This document shows positions 21,884 through 30,089 of a DNA stretch of 64,000 nucleotides, in pieces. The stretch's first letter is position 1, and the number at the start of each line of letters is the position of its first letter. The notes under the pieces are model-generated. The model had not been told where the DNA came from, searched no databases, and worked only from the letters and a program-made list of their open reading frames with translations. The position numbers and the translations under genes were made by a program. The DNA is from Spirosoma telluris. Lineage in GTDB: Bacteria > Bacteroidota > Bacteroidia > Cytophagales > Spirosomataceae. The DNA is taken from assembly GCA_003259005.1 (NCBI GenBank), contig QLII01000001.1:7431001-7495000 (forward strand), in the 5' to 3' direction.

Positions 21884-22108
21884 TCACGCTTGTACTTCTG
21901 GCGAAATCCCGCGAATAAGATCAAATGTACGTTTAATCATTTGGGAGATTTGGCTCGGGTTTTCGTCGCAAAAAAACTCTCCTGCAAGTGTAAATACTTG
22001 GCTTCCAGTAACTGATTTGACAATACGTACAATGTGATTGACATTGACTACATATTCATCTACACCTCCGTATTGCGAAGATCTTTTTAAATTGATAAAT
22101 GGATTCAT
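21884..22108 (-). CDS. Small hypothetical protein
   Basis: A 74-residue product beginning MNPFINLKRSS has a predicted alternation of beta strands (EYVVNVNHIVRIVKS, GSQVFTLAGEFF) and a C-terminal helix. I recognise no family. The gene stands alone in a gene-poor stretch, so expression is uncertain. Confidence 0.45.
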   Translation of the reverse strand: MNPFINLKRSSQYGGVDEYVVNVNHIVRIVKSVTGSQVFTLAGEFFCDENPSQISQMIKRTFDLIRGISPEVQA

Positions 22109-22441
22109 TGGCGTTAACTATGATTTATTGAATTTAGAACTGGTTCTGGCTACAGACTCCTACCCAAAGGCACTAATTCTATAGATACTTATGGGTGGCT
22201 AACGAATAGGGTTGCCTGCAATAAATGAATATACGTAAACGGGTTGTTCCGGGTTTTCACTGTCGTTAGCAGCTAGAACAATATCGGCAAGCTACTAAAT
22301 TCAGACCATAGACAGCCAGATTTAGTTGAGTGTACAGTCGATTACTGTCTAAAACGGATTATTGAGATGACGTACAAAAACAGGTGCTGTCATGATTACA
22401 TTACGTATTTCTGATCAATTCATTGTAAGTAAACTTCATTT
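22109..22441. other. 333-bp intergenic region, possibly with a gene remnant
   Basis: No intact gene is visible. On the minus strand, 22199-22291 encodes 31 codons of protein-like sequence (ADIVLAANDSENPEQP, ending AGNPIR and a stop), preceded by two adjacent TAG codons at 22292-22297. This may be the tail of a decayed gene. The rest holds nothing I can identify. Confidence 0.3.
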
Positions 22442-22639
22442 ATGTCATTGATTGGGCCTCTCAAGGTTAGTGATTATTTAAGGCAGAAGGCGATAGACTT
22501 TGTATTTTTAACAACAACGGCTACTAAAGCGCTTGTTCAAAGAGCCTACAATACCACAGTACAGTTGCTTAGAAAATATGAACAGGAAAGTACTCGCCTA
22601 TACCTGGAGAAAATCAACTTCCCTGAACGGGCCGAATAA
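22442..22639 (+). CDS. Small coiled-coil-like protein, possibly truncated
   Basis: The 65-residue product is rich in helix-formers (LLRKYEQESTRLYLEKINF). After the TAA at 22637-22639 the same frame continues with a similar Gln/Arg/Glu-rich helical pattern to a second stop at 22754-22756. This suggests a 104-codon ancestral gene with a nonsense mutation. I recognise no family, and it may not be expressed. Confidence 0.35.
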   Translation: MSLIGPLKVSDYLRQKAIDFVFLTTTATKALVQRAYNTTVQLLRKYEQESTRLYLEKINFPERAE

Positions 22640-23348
22640 GCAACACGGCAATTGCACGAGCTTGACAGATTGGGGCATCAGGCTAGGGAAACGAGAATAA
22701 CTATGCAAAAGCGTCATTCGCAGGAGCAAACAGCACTTAATCAACAGTTCGGTTAACTGATTTTCGATTACCTTAGCGATTAACACCACGTTCGAATTCT
22801 ACTAGTAGAAGTAAATGACTTGCCAGTTACGACAAGACTTTTGTTATGAATTGTTCTTTCTGGATAAAACGTTGTAAGGATAGGAAGATGACCCTGAAAA
22901 TTATAGTTCAAAATCGCCGACTCCAATGGAATCAGCGATTAATGAACTATCCAACTACAAACCAAAAGTATGCCTGGCTTGTAAATTCTCAGGGCAAAAT
23001 CATCAACAATTGAGCCAAGAAGCGTGCTAAGCTTTATTTTTGCCTGAGTTTGTTTATACTATACACGCTCAAAAGTGTATTATTCTCAGGATCGGCACTC
23101 TTTTTATCGAATTGTTTCTAGCTGGACATGTTACCTATTAATCATGGCAAGGTCCGGGTTGGGCTAGTGGGAACTTGGTAGATGATCTGTAAACGAGCAT
23201 TAATCGGCTTACTCATTAAATACGTTCCACATTAGTTAGATCATATGAGAAGTCGTGCGTTACTTTCTGTGTGACTGGTCGGCGAGATTTTGCCCAAAAT
23301 ACAATCACATTTTGTGGAATTAAGGAGTTGACTGCCTACTTTCGCATT
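22640..23348. other. Gene-poor 709-bp stretch
   Basis: I see no well-supported gene. The first 117 bases continue the frame of the preceding small ORF beyond its stop. A 55-codon ORF (22846-23013, +) includes a possible start at its 15th codon, but it has no recognisable family. No repeats or strong hairpins stand out. Confidence 0.4.
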
Positions 23349-23576
23349 ATGAATCTTAGTGATGAATACCAGGAGTTAGTCGATTTCTTTTCGGGCCGTG
23401 ACTTGCCCACAGGTCCCCAGCACATCAATGACTATAGTGTATTACTCAACATGTCGGGAGCTGTACATACTCGCCTTCAACAGCTTTACAGTGATGTAGA
23501 AGCTACCAGGAAATCGGCGGCTCTCATGCTTTATGAAGTAAAGGATTGGCTGATAATGAGTAATTTGACTAGATAG
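23349..23576 (+). CDS. Small conserved-looking hypothetical protein
   Basis: From ATG 23349 the product is 75 residues, beginning MNLSDEYQELVDFFSGRDLP. It is soluble, acidic and mostly helical. An upstream in-frame ATG at 23271 would add 26 residues of unlikely composition, so I prefer the inner start. The amphipathic pattern looks like a real folded protein, but I assign no function. Confidence 0.55.
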   Translation: MNLSDEYQELVDFFSGRDLPTGPQHINDYSVLLNMSGAVHTRLQQLYSDVEATRKSAALMLYEVKDWLIMSNLTR

Positions 23577-23596
23577 ATTGCCTTTTGTTAAGGTAT

Positions 23597-23708
23597 TTAA
23601 TAGAACAAAAATCGAGTTACACCGTAGGTATAGATTACTATAATCACGAATATAATTAGCCAGGTTAAAGCACGAAGCAGGTCAAATGCAGTGAAGCGGG
23701 GGATTCAT
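23597..23708 (-). CDS. Possible 36-residue single-span membrane protein (one extra base)
   Basis: Read on the minus strand, a short segment FDLLRALTWLIIF continues as a single hydrophobic span and ends TRFLFY with a stop. The nearest ATG (23706-23708) is out of frame by one base; removing one base from the five-G run 23698-23702 would join them. This is below normal gene-calling size and is speculative, but a second similar tiny ORF lies 100 bp upstream in the same direction. Confidence 0.25.
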
Positions 23709-23809
23709 GATGTAGAAGTTAACGGTTAGTCCATATACGGGCGGAACCGGTGTCGAGATTGCTTCGTCCGGAAAAGTAGAATATAGTGTGTTAGGGAACT
23801 ATAGATAGC

Positions 23810-23920
23810 CTAAAACAGCATGTGCCAGAGCCATTTAACTGTGAGCCAAAATAAGTAAGCTGATATAGCAAACACAAGAGTCCAGGGGCCTGGTAGGGGA
23901 AAGTTTTTCTTCGTGGCCAC
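23810..23920 (-). CDS. Possible 36-residue single-span membrane protein
   Basis: A GTG-initiated ORF encodes a basic N-terminus (MATKKNFPLPGP), one hydrophobic span (WTLVFAISAYLFWLTV) and a short aromatic tail (KWLWHMLF). The topology is typical of small inner-membrane proteins. Because of its size it needs expression evidence. Confidence 0.35.
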   Translation of the reverse strand: MATKKNFPLPGPWTLVFAISAYLFWLTVKWLWHMLF

Positions 23921-24086
23921 AATCCTATCTTTGATGTCTATTATCTATTACTGAAACTAAGCTTTGTGATTCACATCAATAGGAAATCCCTACCTATTTT
24001 ATAAGCTTATTTTCTCCTTTTTTATATACATAAAGACGGTATAGGCTAAAATAGGTCACAACGGGAGTGCAGATTGATGAAAATAA

Positions 24087-24986
24087 TTAGACTTCTGTAA
24101 TTGTATAGGCAACTGCTCGGTCGTTAGGCTCGGTTGCTGCATGAATCCAATCGCTATATTGACGCGTAAAAGATGCTCCATAATAGAAGAGTAATGAAGC
24201 ATAGAAAACAAAGAGTAGCAATAAAATAATAGCGCCCGATTTTCCATAAAGAGTACTTATCTGACTATTAATCAACAGCTCATTGAGGATTGCCTCACCT
24301 GCTTTGAACAGGAGACTCGTAAAAAAGGCACCTGGCCAGACTACTCGCCAGGCGATTTTAGCATCTGGTAAATAGTTGAAAAGCATAGCAAACCAGATCA
24401 TATGGATAAGTATAGAAGTAAAAAAATGACCAAGATTGGCCATACTCTGATAATAGGTAATTGAAGAAAATGACCACTTTATACTTAGCTGCACCATAAA
24501 CTGCTCTAGCGTTAATGATAAACTAAACAGAAATCCGGAGCCTAGGATTATTGTCAGGGCAATGAGTTTGTCGATTAGAACGGGAAGAAGACTACTGCCC
24601 GATTTTTTTTTAATATTCCATAGTTGATTTAGCGAGCCTTTAAGAATGGCAAATAAGGTAGTGGAAGCGACTAGTACTAAAACAACGCTGAGCACAGTCA
24701 ATGGAAAACTAGCCTTGGTGAGGTGAATGCGATGTGAAATGACTTCTAGTTGATTGGCGCTTTTAGGCCCAAACAGATCAGCTAATTCATCAAATAATTG
24801 GCCGCTGATTCGCTGATAGTGATCATTGAATAGAAGGCTGAGGACGCTACTGAGAATGATTACAATGGGGGGTAATGCAAAGAAGGCAAAGAAAGCTGTT
24901 GCACCAGCCATCCGAATAGGATCATTGGCCTGCAGATTAATGAATGCTTGCTTTAGGAGCAGAAACAGGGGTGCTACTTTTTTCAC
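24087..24986 (-). CDS. YihY/BrkB-family inner-membrane protein
   Basis: The 299-residue protein has about six membrane spans, and the family N-terminus includes DPIRMAGATAFFAFFALPPIVI. The loop between spans two and three (LWNIKKKSG) and the C-terminal YGKSGAII and YYGASFTRQYSDW motifs match the YihY/virulence factor BrkB family. Its biochemical role is unsettled, and it is not ribonuclease BN as once annotated. The coding sequence is AT-rich compared with the flanking regions. Confidence 0.88.
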   Translation of the reverse strand: MKKVAPLFLLLKQAFINLQANDPIRMAGATAFFAFFALPPIVIILSSVLSLLFNDHYQRISGQLFDELADLFGPKSANQLEVISHRIHLTKASFPLTVLSVVLVLVASTTLFAILKGSLNQLWNIKKKSGSSLLPVLIDKLIALTIILGSGFLFSLSLTLEQFMVQLSIKWSFSSITYYQSMANLGHFFTSILIHMIWFAMLFNYLPDAKIAWRVVWPGAFFTSLLFKAGEAILNELLINSQISTLYGKSGAIILLLLFVFYASLLFYYGASFTRQYSDWIHAATEPNDRAVAYTITEV

Positions 24987-25070
24987 TTCATAAACCGTTC
25001 GGGTTATAAGATAACGTTCGGTTTGGCAGCAGGGTTTTACAATCCCTGTTTTTAGATTCGTAAAGTTAGG

Positions 25071-25190
25071 CTAGTGCTCGTCCAATTTAGTTTCTATAGA
25101 TTCTCTGGATTCTATCGTATCTGATTGTCAATACAATAGAATCAGAAGAATTTATAGAAACAATAGAATCTATTTTGCCAACGCACTAGT
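25071..25190. repeat. AGATTCT palindromic repeat, copy A
   Basis: A 120-bp imperfect inverted repeat has ends CTAGTGC and GCACTAG. Each arm holds several GATTCTA or TAGAATC motifs in mirror order. It contains no ORF. The right end overlaps the left end of copy B, so the two are in tandem. Confidence 0.75.
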
Positions 25191-25343
25191 ACTCTTCCAA
25201 TTTAGATTCTCGGGGCGGCATCGGCCCGCAACGGCGGACCGTGTCCGACGCCTGCGCGGTAGATTCTGTTGATACTGTGGCTTCTTTCGCTGTTGATTTT
25301 CAATATATTAGATTCGAAAGAATCTATTTTGGTGAAGCACTAA
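25186..25343. repeat. AGATTCT palindromic repeat, copy B, with GC-rich insert
   Basis: The left end is CTAGTACTCTTCCAATTTAG and the right end is ATTTTGGTGAAGCACTAATAG, the same termini as copy A. A very GC-rich 50-bp block (25211-25260) interrupts the left arm between two GATTCT motifs. The AT-rich arms and GC-rich block are clearly different in composition. Confidence 0.7.
25211..25260. repeat. GC-rich insert in repeat copy B
   Basis: The block begins CGGGGC and ends GCGCGGT, directly before AGATTCT. A shorter block with the same two ends sits at the matching position of copy C (26731-26748). Confidence 0.55.
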
Positions 25344-25364
25344 TAGAGTAGATGTAGATATGGG

Positions 25365-25589
25365 CTAGCCAGCGTTAGCCCGCCAATTGGTATTGCGTAG
25401 TTGGTATAGCTCAAGCTGGAGCCGGGTTACTTGATTTCTGCAATAGGCTAGCTGATCGGTTGGGGCATGGACATCCTGCAAATGATCCAGTAAGTGAAGC
25501 CACTCGTTGAGGTGATGTTCTGTAATCGTAATAAAGTCGGTATCGGGAATAGGTTGTGGCATAAGAATGCCAGTACGTTTCGATTTCAT
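25365..25589 (-). CDS. Small hypothetical protein
   Basis: The 74-residue product begins MKSKRTGILMPQP and is mainly helical (HLNEWLHLLDHLQD, QVTRLQLELYQLRN), suggesting a small coiled coil. No family is recognised. It starts 21 bp beyond the palindromic repeat pair. Confidence 0.45.
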   Translation of the reverse strand: MKSKRTGILMPQPIPDTDFITITEHHLNEWLHLLDHLQDVHAPTDQLAYCRNQVTRLQLELYQLRNTNWRANAG

Positions 25590-25905
25590 GGCTGTTGTGC
25601 TAGTTTGGTTCTAGTTTGTGTATAACACCGCGAGCCGTAGTTGTTCTCTCAAAGCAGCTATTAATTACTGAATAATTCTGGCCACTAAGCCTACTGTCTA
25701 TCGTACGAGAAAGACAGTAGTAATAGCCTATGATAGGAACGCGCTAAGTTGCTCTGAAACGAGTCCAGTGCATTAGGTGAAAAATATATATACCGTCTAA
25801 TAGATTTATTGTGTCTTAATTAATAGAAAATAATCTAAAGTATATTGTATGATGTTTTTTGTTTAATTATATTAATTTATTGTAACTTGTACGTTATTTC
25901 TTATT
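25590..25905. other. 316-bp divergent intergenic region
   Basis: It holds a 9-bp inverted repeat (25691-25699 with 25712-25720, 12-nt loop) and a very AT-rich last 120 bp that probably contains the promoter of the sigma-factor gene. I see no clean TAnnTTTG match. No gene is visible. Confidence 0.4.
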
Positions 25906-26457
25906 ATGCTCGCTTCATTAACCGACGAAGAAATGATTCGTCAATGTCTGTCTACTCAACCTAATCAATGCTTTGAAACCCTCTATAATCGGTATGTAGG
26001 CAAGGTTTACCAGCGATGTTTGTCAATGACTAAAGATTCTGAGAAGGCAGAAGACTTTACCCACGATATTTTTTTAAAAGTATTTGATAAACTGAATGCC
26101 TTTCAGCAGCGATCCAGTTTTTCGACCTGGTTGTATTCGATTGCTTATAATTACTGTGCTGATCAACTTCGACTGGCTAAGCGGTTTAATACGACTGAGA
26201 TTACTGAAAGCCTTGAACAGCAGCTAGATGAGTCGCAGGAGGCTCTATTGCATGAAGAGTCGGTTCTGATGGTTAAGCAGGCAATGGAAACTCTTACGCT
26301 TAAGGAGCGGGCGTTATTACGATTAAAATATGAAGACGGCCTAAGCATTGACGAAATTGCTAAGCTATATGCTATTAAGCCCAGCGCGGTGAAGATGCGG
26401 TTAAAACGAAGCCGGGAAAAGGTGCAACACGTATATACTCGTCAATTTATGGGTTGA
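25906..26457 (+). CDS. ECF-type RNA polymerase sigma factor
   Basis: The 183-residue protein has sigma-70 region 2 (FETLYNRYVGKVYQRC, DFTHDIFLKVFDKL, FSTWLYSIAYNYCAD, residues 24-87) and region 4 with a helix-turn-helix (LSIDEIAKLYAIKPSAVKMRLKRSREK, residues 146-172). Such ECF factors direct transcription of small regulons under an anti-sigma factor. No anti-sigma gene is adjacent, so its signal is unknown. The region downstream ends in a hairpin terminator at 26.6 kb. Confidence 0.88.
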   Translation: MLASLTDEEMIRQCLSTQPNQCFETLYNRYVGKVYQRCLSMTKDSEKAEDFTHDIFLKVFDKLNAFQQRSSFSTWLYSIAYNYCADQLRLAKRFNTTEITESLEQQLDESQEALLHEESVLMVKQAMETLTLKERALLRLKYEDGLSIDEIAKLYAIKPSAVKMRLKRSREKVQHVYTRQFMG

Positions 26458-26598
26458 GCGAAGTAGCTCAGAACGCATACATAATCAGATATTAACAATA
26501 CTAATTTTAAGTTGTAAAAATTGAAAAATAAGTATACTCTAAGGATTGATTTAAGTAAAAATATCCAGTAACCTGACTTCTGTACTTTTTATAGAAGC

Positions 26599-26628
26599 AA
26601 AAGCCCCATCAGTTACGACGGGGCTTTT
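26599..26628 (+). terminator. Intrinsic terminator downstream of the ECF sigma gene
   Basis: A perfect 9-bp stem AAAAGCCCC / GGGGCTTTT encloses a 12-nt loop and ends in a T tract. It lies about 140 bp past the sigma-factor stop. The A/T symmetry means it could also work in the other direction. Confidence 0.8.
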
Positions 26629-26695
26629 ACTATTTATGGGCTATATGAGGGCGTCCTTATTGGACTTATGCTGGCTAATTAGCTAATTGACAGGA

Positions 26696-26831
26696 CTAGT
26701 GCTTTGGCAAAATAGATTCTAGTGGATTCTCGGGGCCACCCGCGCGGTAGATTCTTTTGACAAGTAAAGTGCTGGCTATCAGCATTATAGAATCCAAAGA
26801 AACTATAAAATCTAAATTGGACGAGTACTAG
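26696..26831. repeat. AGATTCT palindromic repeat, copy C, with GC-rich insert
   Basis: The element runs from ACTAGTGCTTTGGCAAAATAG to TCTAAATTGGACGAGTACTA. It carries the same ends and motif order as copy A, in reverse orientation. An 18-bp GC-rich block at 26731-26748 (starts CGGGGC, ends GCGCGGT) sits between two GATTCT motifs. Confidence 0.75.
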
Positions 26832-27140
26832 GTAATGTCTTTCGATCTTGTTTATTTTTGGCAGTTGTGGTAAAGACAGATTGTTTTATAATTAGTTTTT
26901 ACTACTTATAAAAATATACTAGGCAATAATCGGGCCAATTAGTAACTTGCTTAAAACTGCCGCTTAGTCAATAAACTAAGGCTAAAAGCAACGAAATAAG
27001 TTGCTTTGGGGTCTTATTCTATAGATATAGTTTTCTTTAAAATGTGGGTAAACAGAGAAGGCCTGCTGGGTTTTAACTGTATCATCAGATTCAGCCTACT
27101 AGATTTTTTGTAAAATGAAGTATAGCTCTAAATCTACATC
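26832..27140. other. 309-bp intergenic region
   Basis: The stretch is AT-rich. The only structure I see is an 8-bp inverted repeat AAAGCAAC / GTTGCTTT around position 27000. No gene is supported. Confidence 0.4.
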
Positions 27141-27500
27141 ATGCAATACGTTCTACGTTTTCAGGTTTACGATAATCCATCTCGCCAGAATTTCAGCCAA
27201 TTAGGCACCGACCAGTTAGTCGCTAAATACCCATTATATCGTTACGGATTAGTTTACCGGGTTGGCGACGATGAGCCAGATACTGGCGAGTTTCCAGTGT
27301 ATGTTGTAGCCAACATTACGCGGATACAACATATTCCGGATCCAACCAATCCAACTACTAACGCACTGTTATTTGAAGTCTTTTTAGCCCGTCTTGATGA
27401 ATGGGGAAAATTTGAAGAGGCTGACGAAATAAAGCAAATAAGAGAAGGATATTGGTCGGCATATAACAAAAAGCCGGTTAGAAAGAGACCATTTGCCTGA
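27141..27500 (+). CDS. Hypothetical protein
   Basis: The 119-residue product starts MQYVLRFQVYDNPSRQNF and appears to be a small soluble alpha/beta protein (LVYRVGDDEPDTGEFPVYVVANI, then a helical C-terminus with a basic tail). No signal peptide or membrane span is seen. I recognise no family. Confidence 0.55.
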   Translation: MQYVLRFQVYDNPSRQNFSQLGTDQLVAKYPLYRYGLVYRVGDDEPDTGEFPVYVVANITRIQHIPDPTNPTTNALLFEVFLARLDEWGKFEEADEIKQIREGYWSAYNKKPVRKRPFA

Positions 27501-27613
27501 AATGGTGCTCAGCCAACATGGATAGGCATTTATTACAGAAAATTCTCTCTAAAAAACTATCTATAGAAGGGTTTAGCACGTATTTTCTATAAAAAGAAAA
27601 GGTTACTTCCCTA

Positions 27614-28554
27614 TTAATTGGAAGCGATCAGCTCTGGAATGGCTTCCCTTACGTCCGGAAAGTCAAATTGAAAGCCAGCATTTAGAAGTTTTTTGGGTAT
27701 TACATTTCGGCTTTTAAGCACTAGTTCGGATTCTGTTCGTAAGAGAAAGGTGCCAACTTGAAGCATCCATTCGGTTGCTGGTAAGCTTATTCGAATACCC
27801 ATGCTTTTGCGTAATAGGTACATAAATTCCTGGTTGCGAACGGGGTTTGGAGCGGAGCCATTGTATGTACCTGCAATGGCATCGTTTGCTATGATAAAAT
27901 CTATCATTCGAGTCAGGTCGCGCTCATGCAGCCAACTCATAAACTGATCACCCGCCCCATAGTGCCGCCTAGCCCACATAGAACCAAGCGTTTCAAAACG
28001 GGTATTACGCCACCTTCCTTTCCTAATACAATGGCTAGCCGTAACACTACCTTGCGAACAGTAGCGGGTACTTGAGCATCCCAAAAGGTTTGTTCCCAGG
28101 TTTTACAAACCTGCACTGAAAACTGATGATCTGACCGACCATTTTCGATCTCACCCGTATCTTCATCCATTTGCCGGTCAAGTGCATGACGGTAAATGGT
28201 AGCCGAAGCGGAATTAATCCAAAGTTGAGGTGGCTTTTGAGCTTGACAAATGGCATCACCTAACACCTTGGTCGATTTGATGCGGGAGTCCATGATGAGC
28301 TGTTTGTTGTGTAGAGTGTAACGGCAATCTACCGACTTGCCAGCTAAATTGATAAGAACATTGGCTCCATTGAGTTCGCTTATCCATTCCCCAGACGTTT
28401 CCCCGTCCCAAATTACATAGCGGACGTTGTCATGGTTAGCAGACGGCTTCCTCGACAAAACAACAAGCTCAATCGGTTCGTGTTTCAAGTGGTTAATCAG
28501 CAATTGACCAATGAAGCCGGTTCCACCAGCGAGGATAATTTTATGCGCATTCAT
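27614..28554 (-). CDS. TIGR01777-family NAD-dependent epimerase (frameshifted)
   Basis: The restored product is 313 residues. It begins at ATG 28552-28554 with the Rossmann motif IILAGGTGFIGQLL, followed by LINLAGKSVDCRYT and the conserved LWINSASATIYRH. TIGR01777 members are extended short-chain dehydrogenases of unknown substrate, some linked to cell division (SulA-like naming). The frame breaks at CCCC 27955-27958, where one base restores GTMGAGDQFMSW and the HERDLTRMIDF region. The ATG overlaps the stop of the upstream DCC-domain gene (ATGA), indicating translational coupling. Confidence 0.87.
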
Positions 28555-29308
28555 AGCAGTAGCAGGAAAACCAAAACTGTAAACCAGACACTCAACCACG
28601 GGCTCAACCCAAGCCGGTAGACACGAATAAAATGTTGCCCAATCATGAATGCATAACCAACCGGTTCAAGGGCTGACCAGCCTATGACTAAGCCAATTGT
28701 AATGAGTAATGTCCCCACAAAAAGGCTCATGGTCAAGTGACCAGTATAATCCAGTATTGTTTCAACTGTGTTGATCGATGGCTGCGTGAGCAAATAGAGT
28801 TGAGTAGTAATTATCTGGGCGATTATCAATAGTAGTAACTGCCAGATGCTGGAGTTGCCCGCAAGCCATAGCCAGGTAGTTACTCCAAAAATTGTCAGAA
28901 TAAACGCAAGTCGATGGCCAGCGTGGAAATCGGGCTGAAGGTCGAGCAGTTGCCAGCGCCTGGGGCAGCCGTAATGATGATACGACGATTATAGGAGATA
29001 AAGGCATACAATTTTTTCAAAAAGGCCTTAAACCACTGGTGTGATAAGAGCTTTTCCAATGGCTGATTACGCTGCCCCAACGTATAAATCCAGGTATCGA
29101 CCCCATACAATGTCTCCCCCCCACTAAGGTCAACCAGGGGTATTTCATGACGCGCCCGCTGTAAGTCGATACGGTCAGTGATTGATTTGTTATCGATCTC
29201 GCCGTTACTTATTCTGGTCAGACAGCCACTCGTATCGGCAGCTACCATACCCTTTGTATAGAGTTTACACATTGGGCAACTTTCATCATAAATAATCAAT
29301 TTTTTCAT
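28551..29308 (-). CDS. DCC-family thiol-disulfide oxidoreductase with membrane C-terminus (frameshifted)
   Basis: The restored product is 252 residues. The N-terminal DCC (DUF393) domain has the ESCPMC motif (residues 9-14), a thioredoxin-like CxxC-type site, and ends with AFISYNRRIIITAAP. A frameshift at GGGG 28962-28965 splits it from a C-terminal half with about four membrane spans (RLAFILTIFGVTTWLW, LLITIGLVIGW and others). Repair gives the junction PRRWQLLDLQPDFHAGHRL. It is probably a membrane-anchored redox protein. It sits between a GbsR-type regulator and a TIGR01777 epimerase on the same strand. Confidence 0.78.
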
Positions 29309-29363
29309 ATATTTGTAATGTTTGTATTTTCAGAAATAATTGAAATTTAGTGATAAAAAAATA

Positions 29364-29864
29364 TCACCGGAACACCTTCAGAAACTGACCCATCAGCCAA
29401 TTTTCTTCGGCTTTGATCACGGCATTGAGCGTATTATCGGCAAAGCCAACTACGCTACTTAATCCTTCCATAACTCGTTGAAACTCCTTCGCTTCGGGCG
29501 TGTCGGTCGAGATCATTTTTAATTCGTTCAGTACCTCAACCACGGGCGTAATTTCCCGACGACGGCGTTCTTTAGCTACTTGCCGGGCTACCTTCCAGAT
29601 GTCTTTCTCGGCCATAAAAAACTCCCGACGCTCACCTGGTTTCAACTGTTTGTAAATCAGCCCCCAATCCATCAGGTCGCGGAGATTCATACTGGCATTA
29701 CCCCGCGAAATCTGTAACTGCTCCATAACATCTTCCGTTGCCAGGGGCTGGGGAGCAATGAGCAATAAGGCGTGCAATTGCGCCATCGAGCGGTTGATGC
29801 CCCACTGGGTGGCTAATGTGCCCCAGGTATGAATGAATTTGTCCTTGGCTTCGTCGAATGTCAT
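29364..29864 (-). CDS. GbsR/MarR-family transcriptional regulator
   Basis: From ATG 29862-29864 the product is 166 residues. The winged helix-turn-helix includes INRSMAQLHALLLI, LATEDVMEQLQISRGNASMNLRDL and a wing with KPGERREFFMAEKD. This is the GbsR group within the MarR superfamily. A longer in-frame ORF reaches back to 29981, but a strong TTTG-N20-TACCTTTG promoter lies inside that extension, so the shorter start is preferred. It heads an operon with the DCC protein and the TIGR01777 epimerase, and probably regulates itself through the palindrome at 29894-29911. Confidence 0.88.
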   Translation of the reverse strand: MTFDEAKDKFIHTWGTLATQWGINRSMAQLHALLLIAPQPLATEDVMEQLQISRGNASMNLRDLMDWGLIYKQLKPGERREFFMAEKDIWKVARQVAKERRRREITPVVEVLNELKMISTDTPEAKEFQRVMEGLSSVVGFADNTLNAVIKAEENWLMGQFLKVFR

Positions 29865-29868
29865 GGGG

Positions 29869-29911
29869 CAAAGGTAATTAGTAATTTTTGTGGTTTCAAA
29901 ATATTTTGAAA
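29869..29911 (-). promoter_or_regulatory. Promoter and operator-like palindrome of the GbsR-type regulator
   Basis: On the minus strand, TTTG (29897-29900) and TACCTTTG (29869-29876) are separated by 20 bp, matching the Bacteroidota sigma-A consensus TTTG-N19/20-TAnnTTTG. A perfect 18-bp palindrome TTTCAAAATATTTTGAAA (29894-29911) overlaps the -33 element. Only four bases separate the -7 element from the ATG, so the mRNA may be leaderless. Confidence 0.65.
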
Positions 29912-29929
29912 GATTTGGTTGGTAGGGCG

Positions 29930-30048
29930 CCAGCACTCTTCCGAAATAGATTCTGTGGATTCTAATTGATTCTTTTGACACTAGGATCTGATTATCAGAA
30001 TCTATAGAATCCAGAGAATCAAAAGATTCTAAATTGAAAGACTACTGG
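29930..30048. repeat. AGATTCT palindromic repeat, copy D
   Basis: A 119-bp imperfect inverted repeat has ends CCAGCACTCTTCC and GAAAGACTACTGG. The arms hold AATAGATTCT, GTGGATTCT and their complements. Unlike copies B and C it has no GC-rich insert. Confidence 0.75.
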
Positions 30049-30089
30049 CTTCCTCAACTACACGGCTTTTCGCGAAAGTCTTGAAATAA

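Noticed and set aside
25071..25343. Insertion sequence
   Set aside because: The elements are only 120-160 bp and contain no transposase; they are better described as a miniature palindromic repeat.
28047..28259. Short ORF overlapping the TIGR01777 epimerase
   Set aside because: It is in a different frame of a gene with strong Rossmann-fold motifs.
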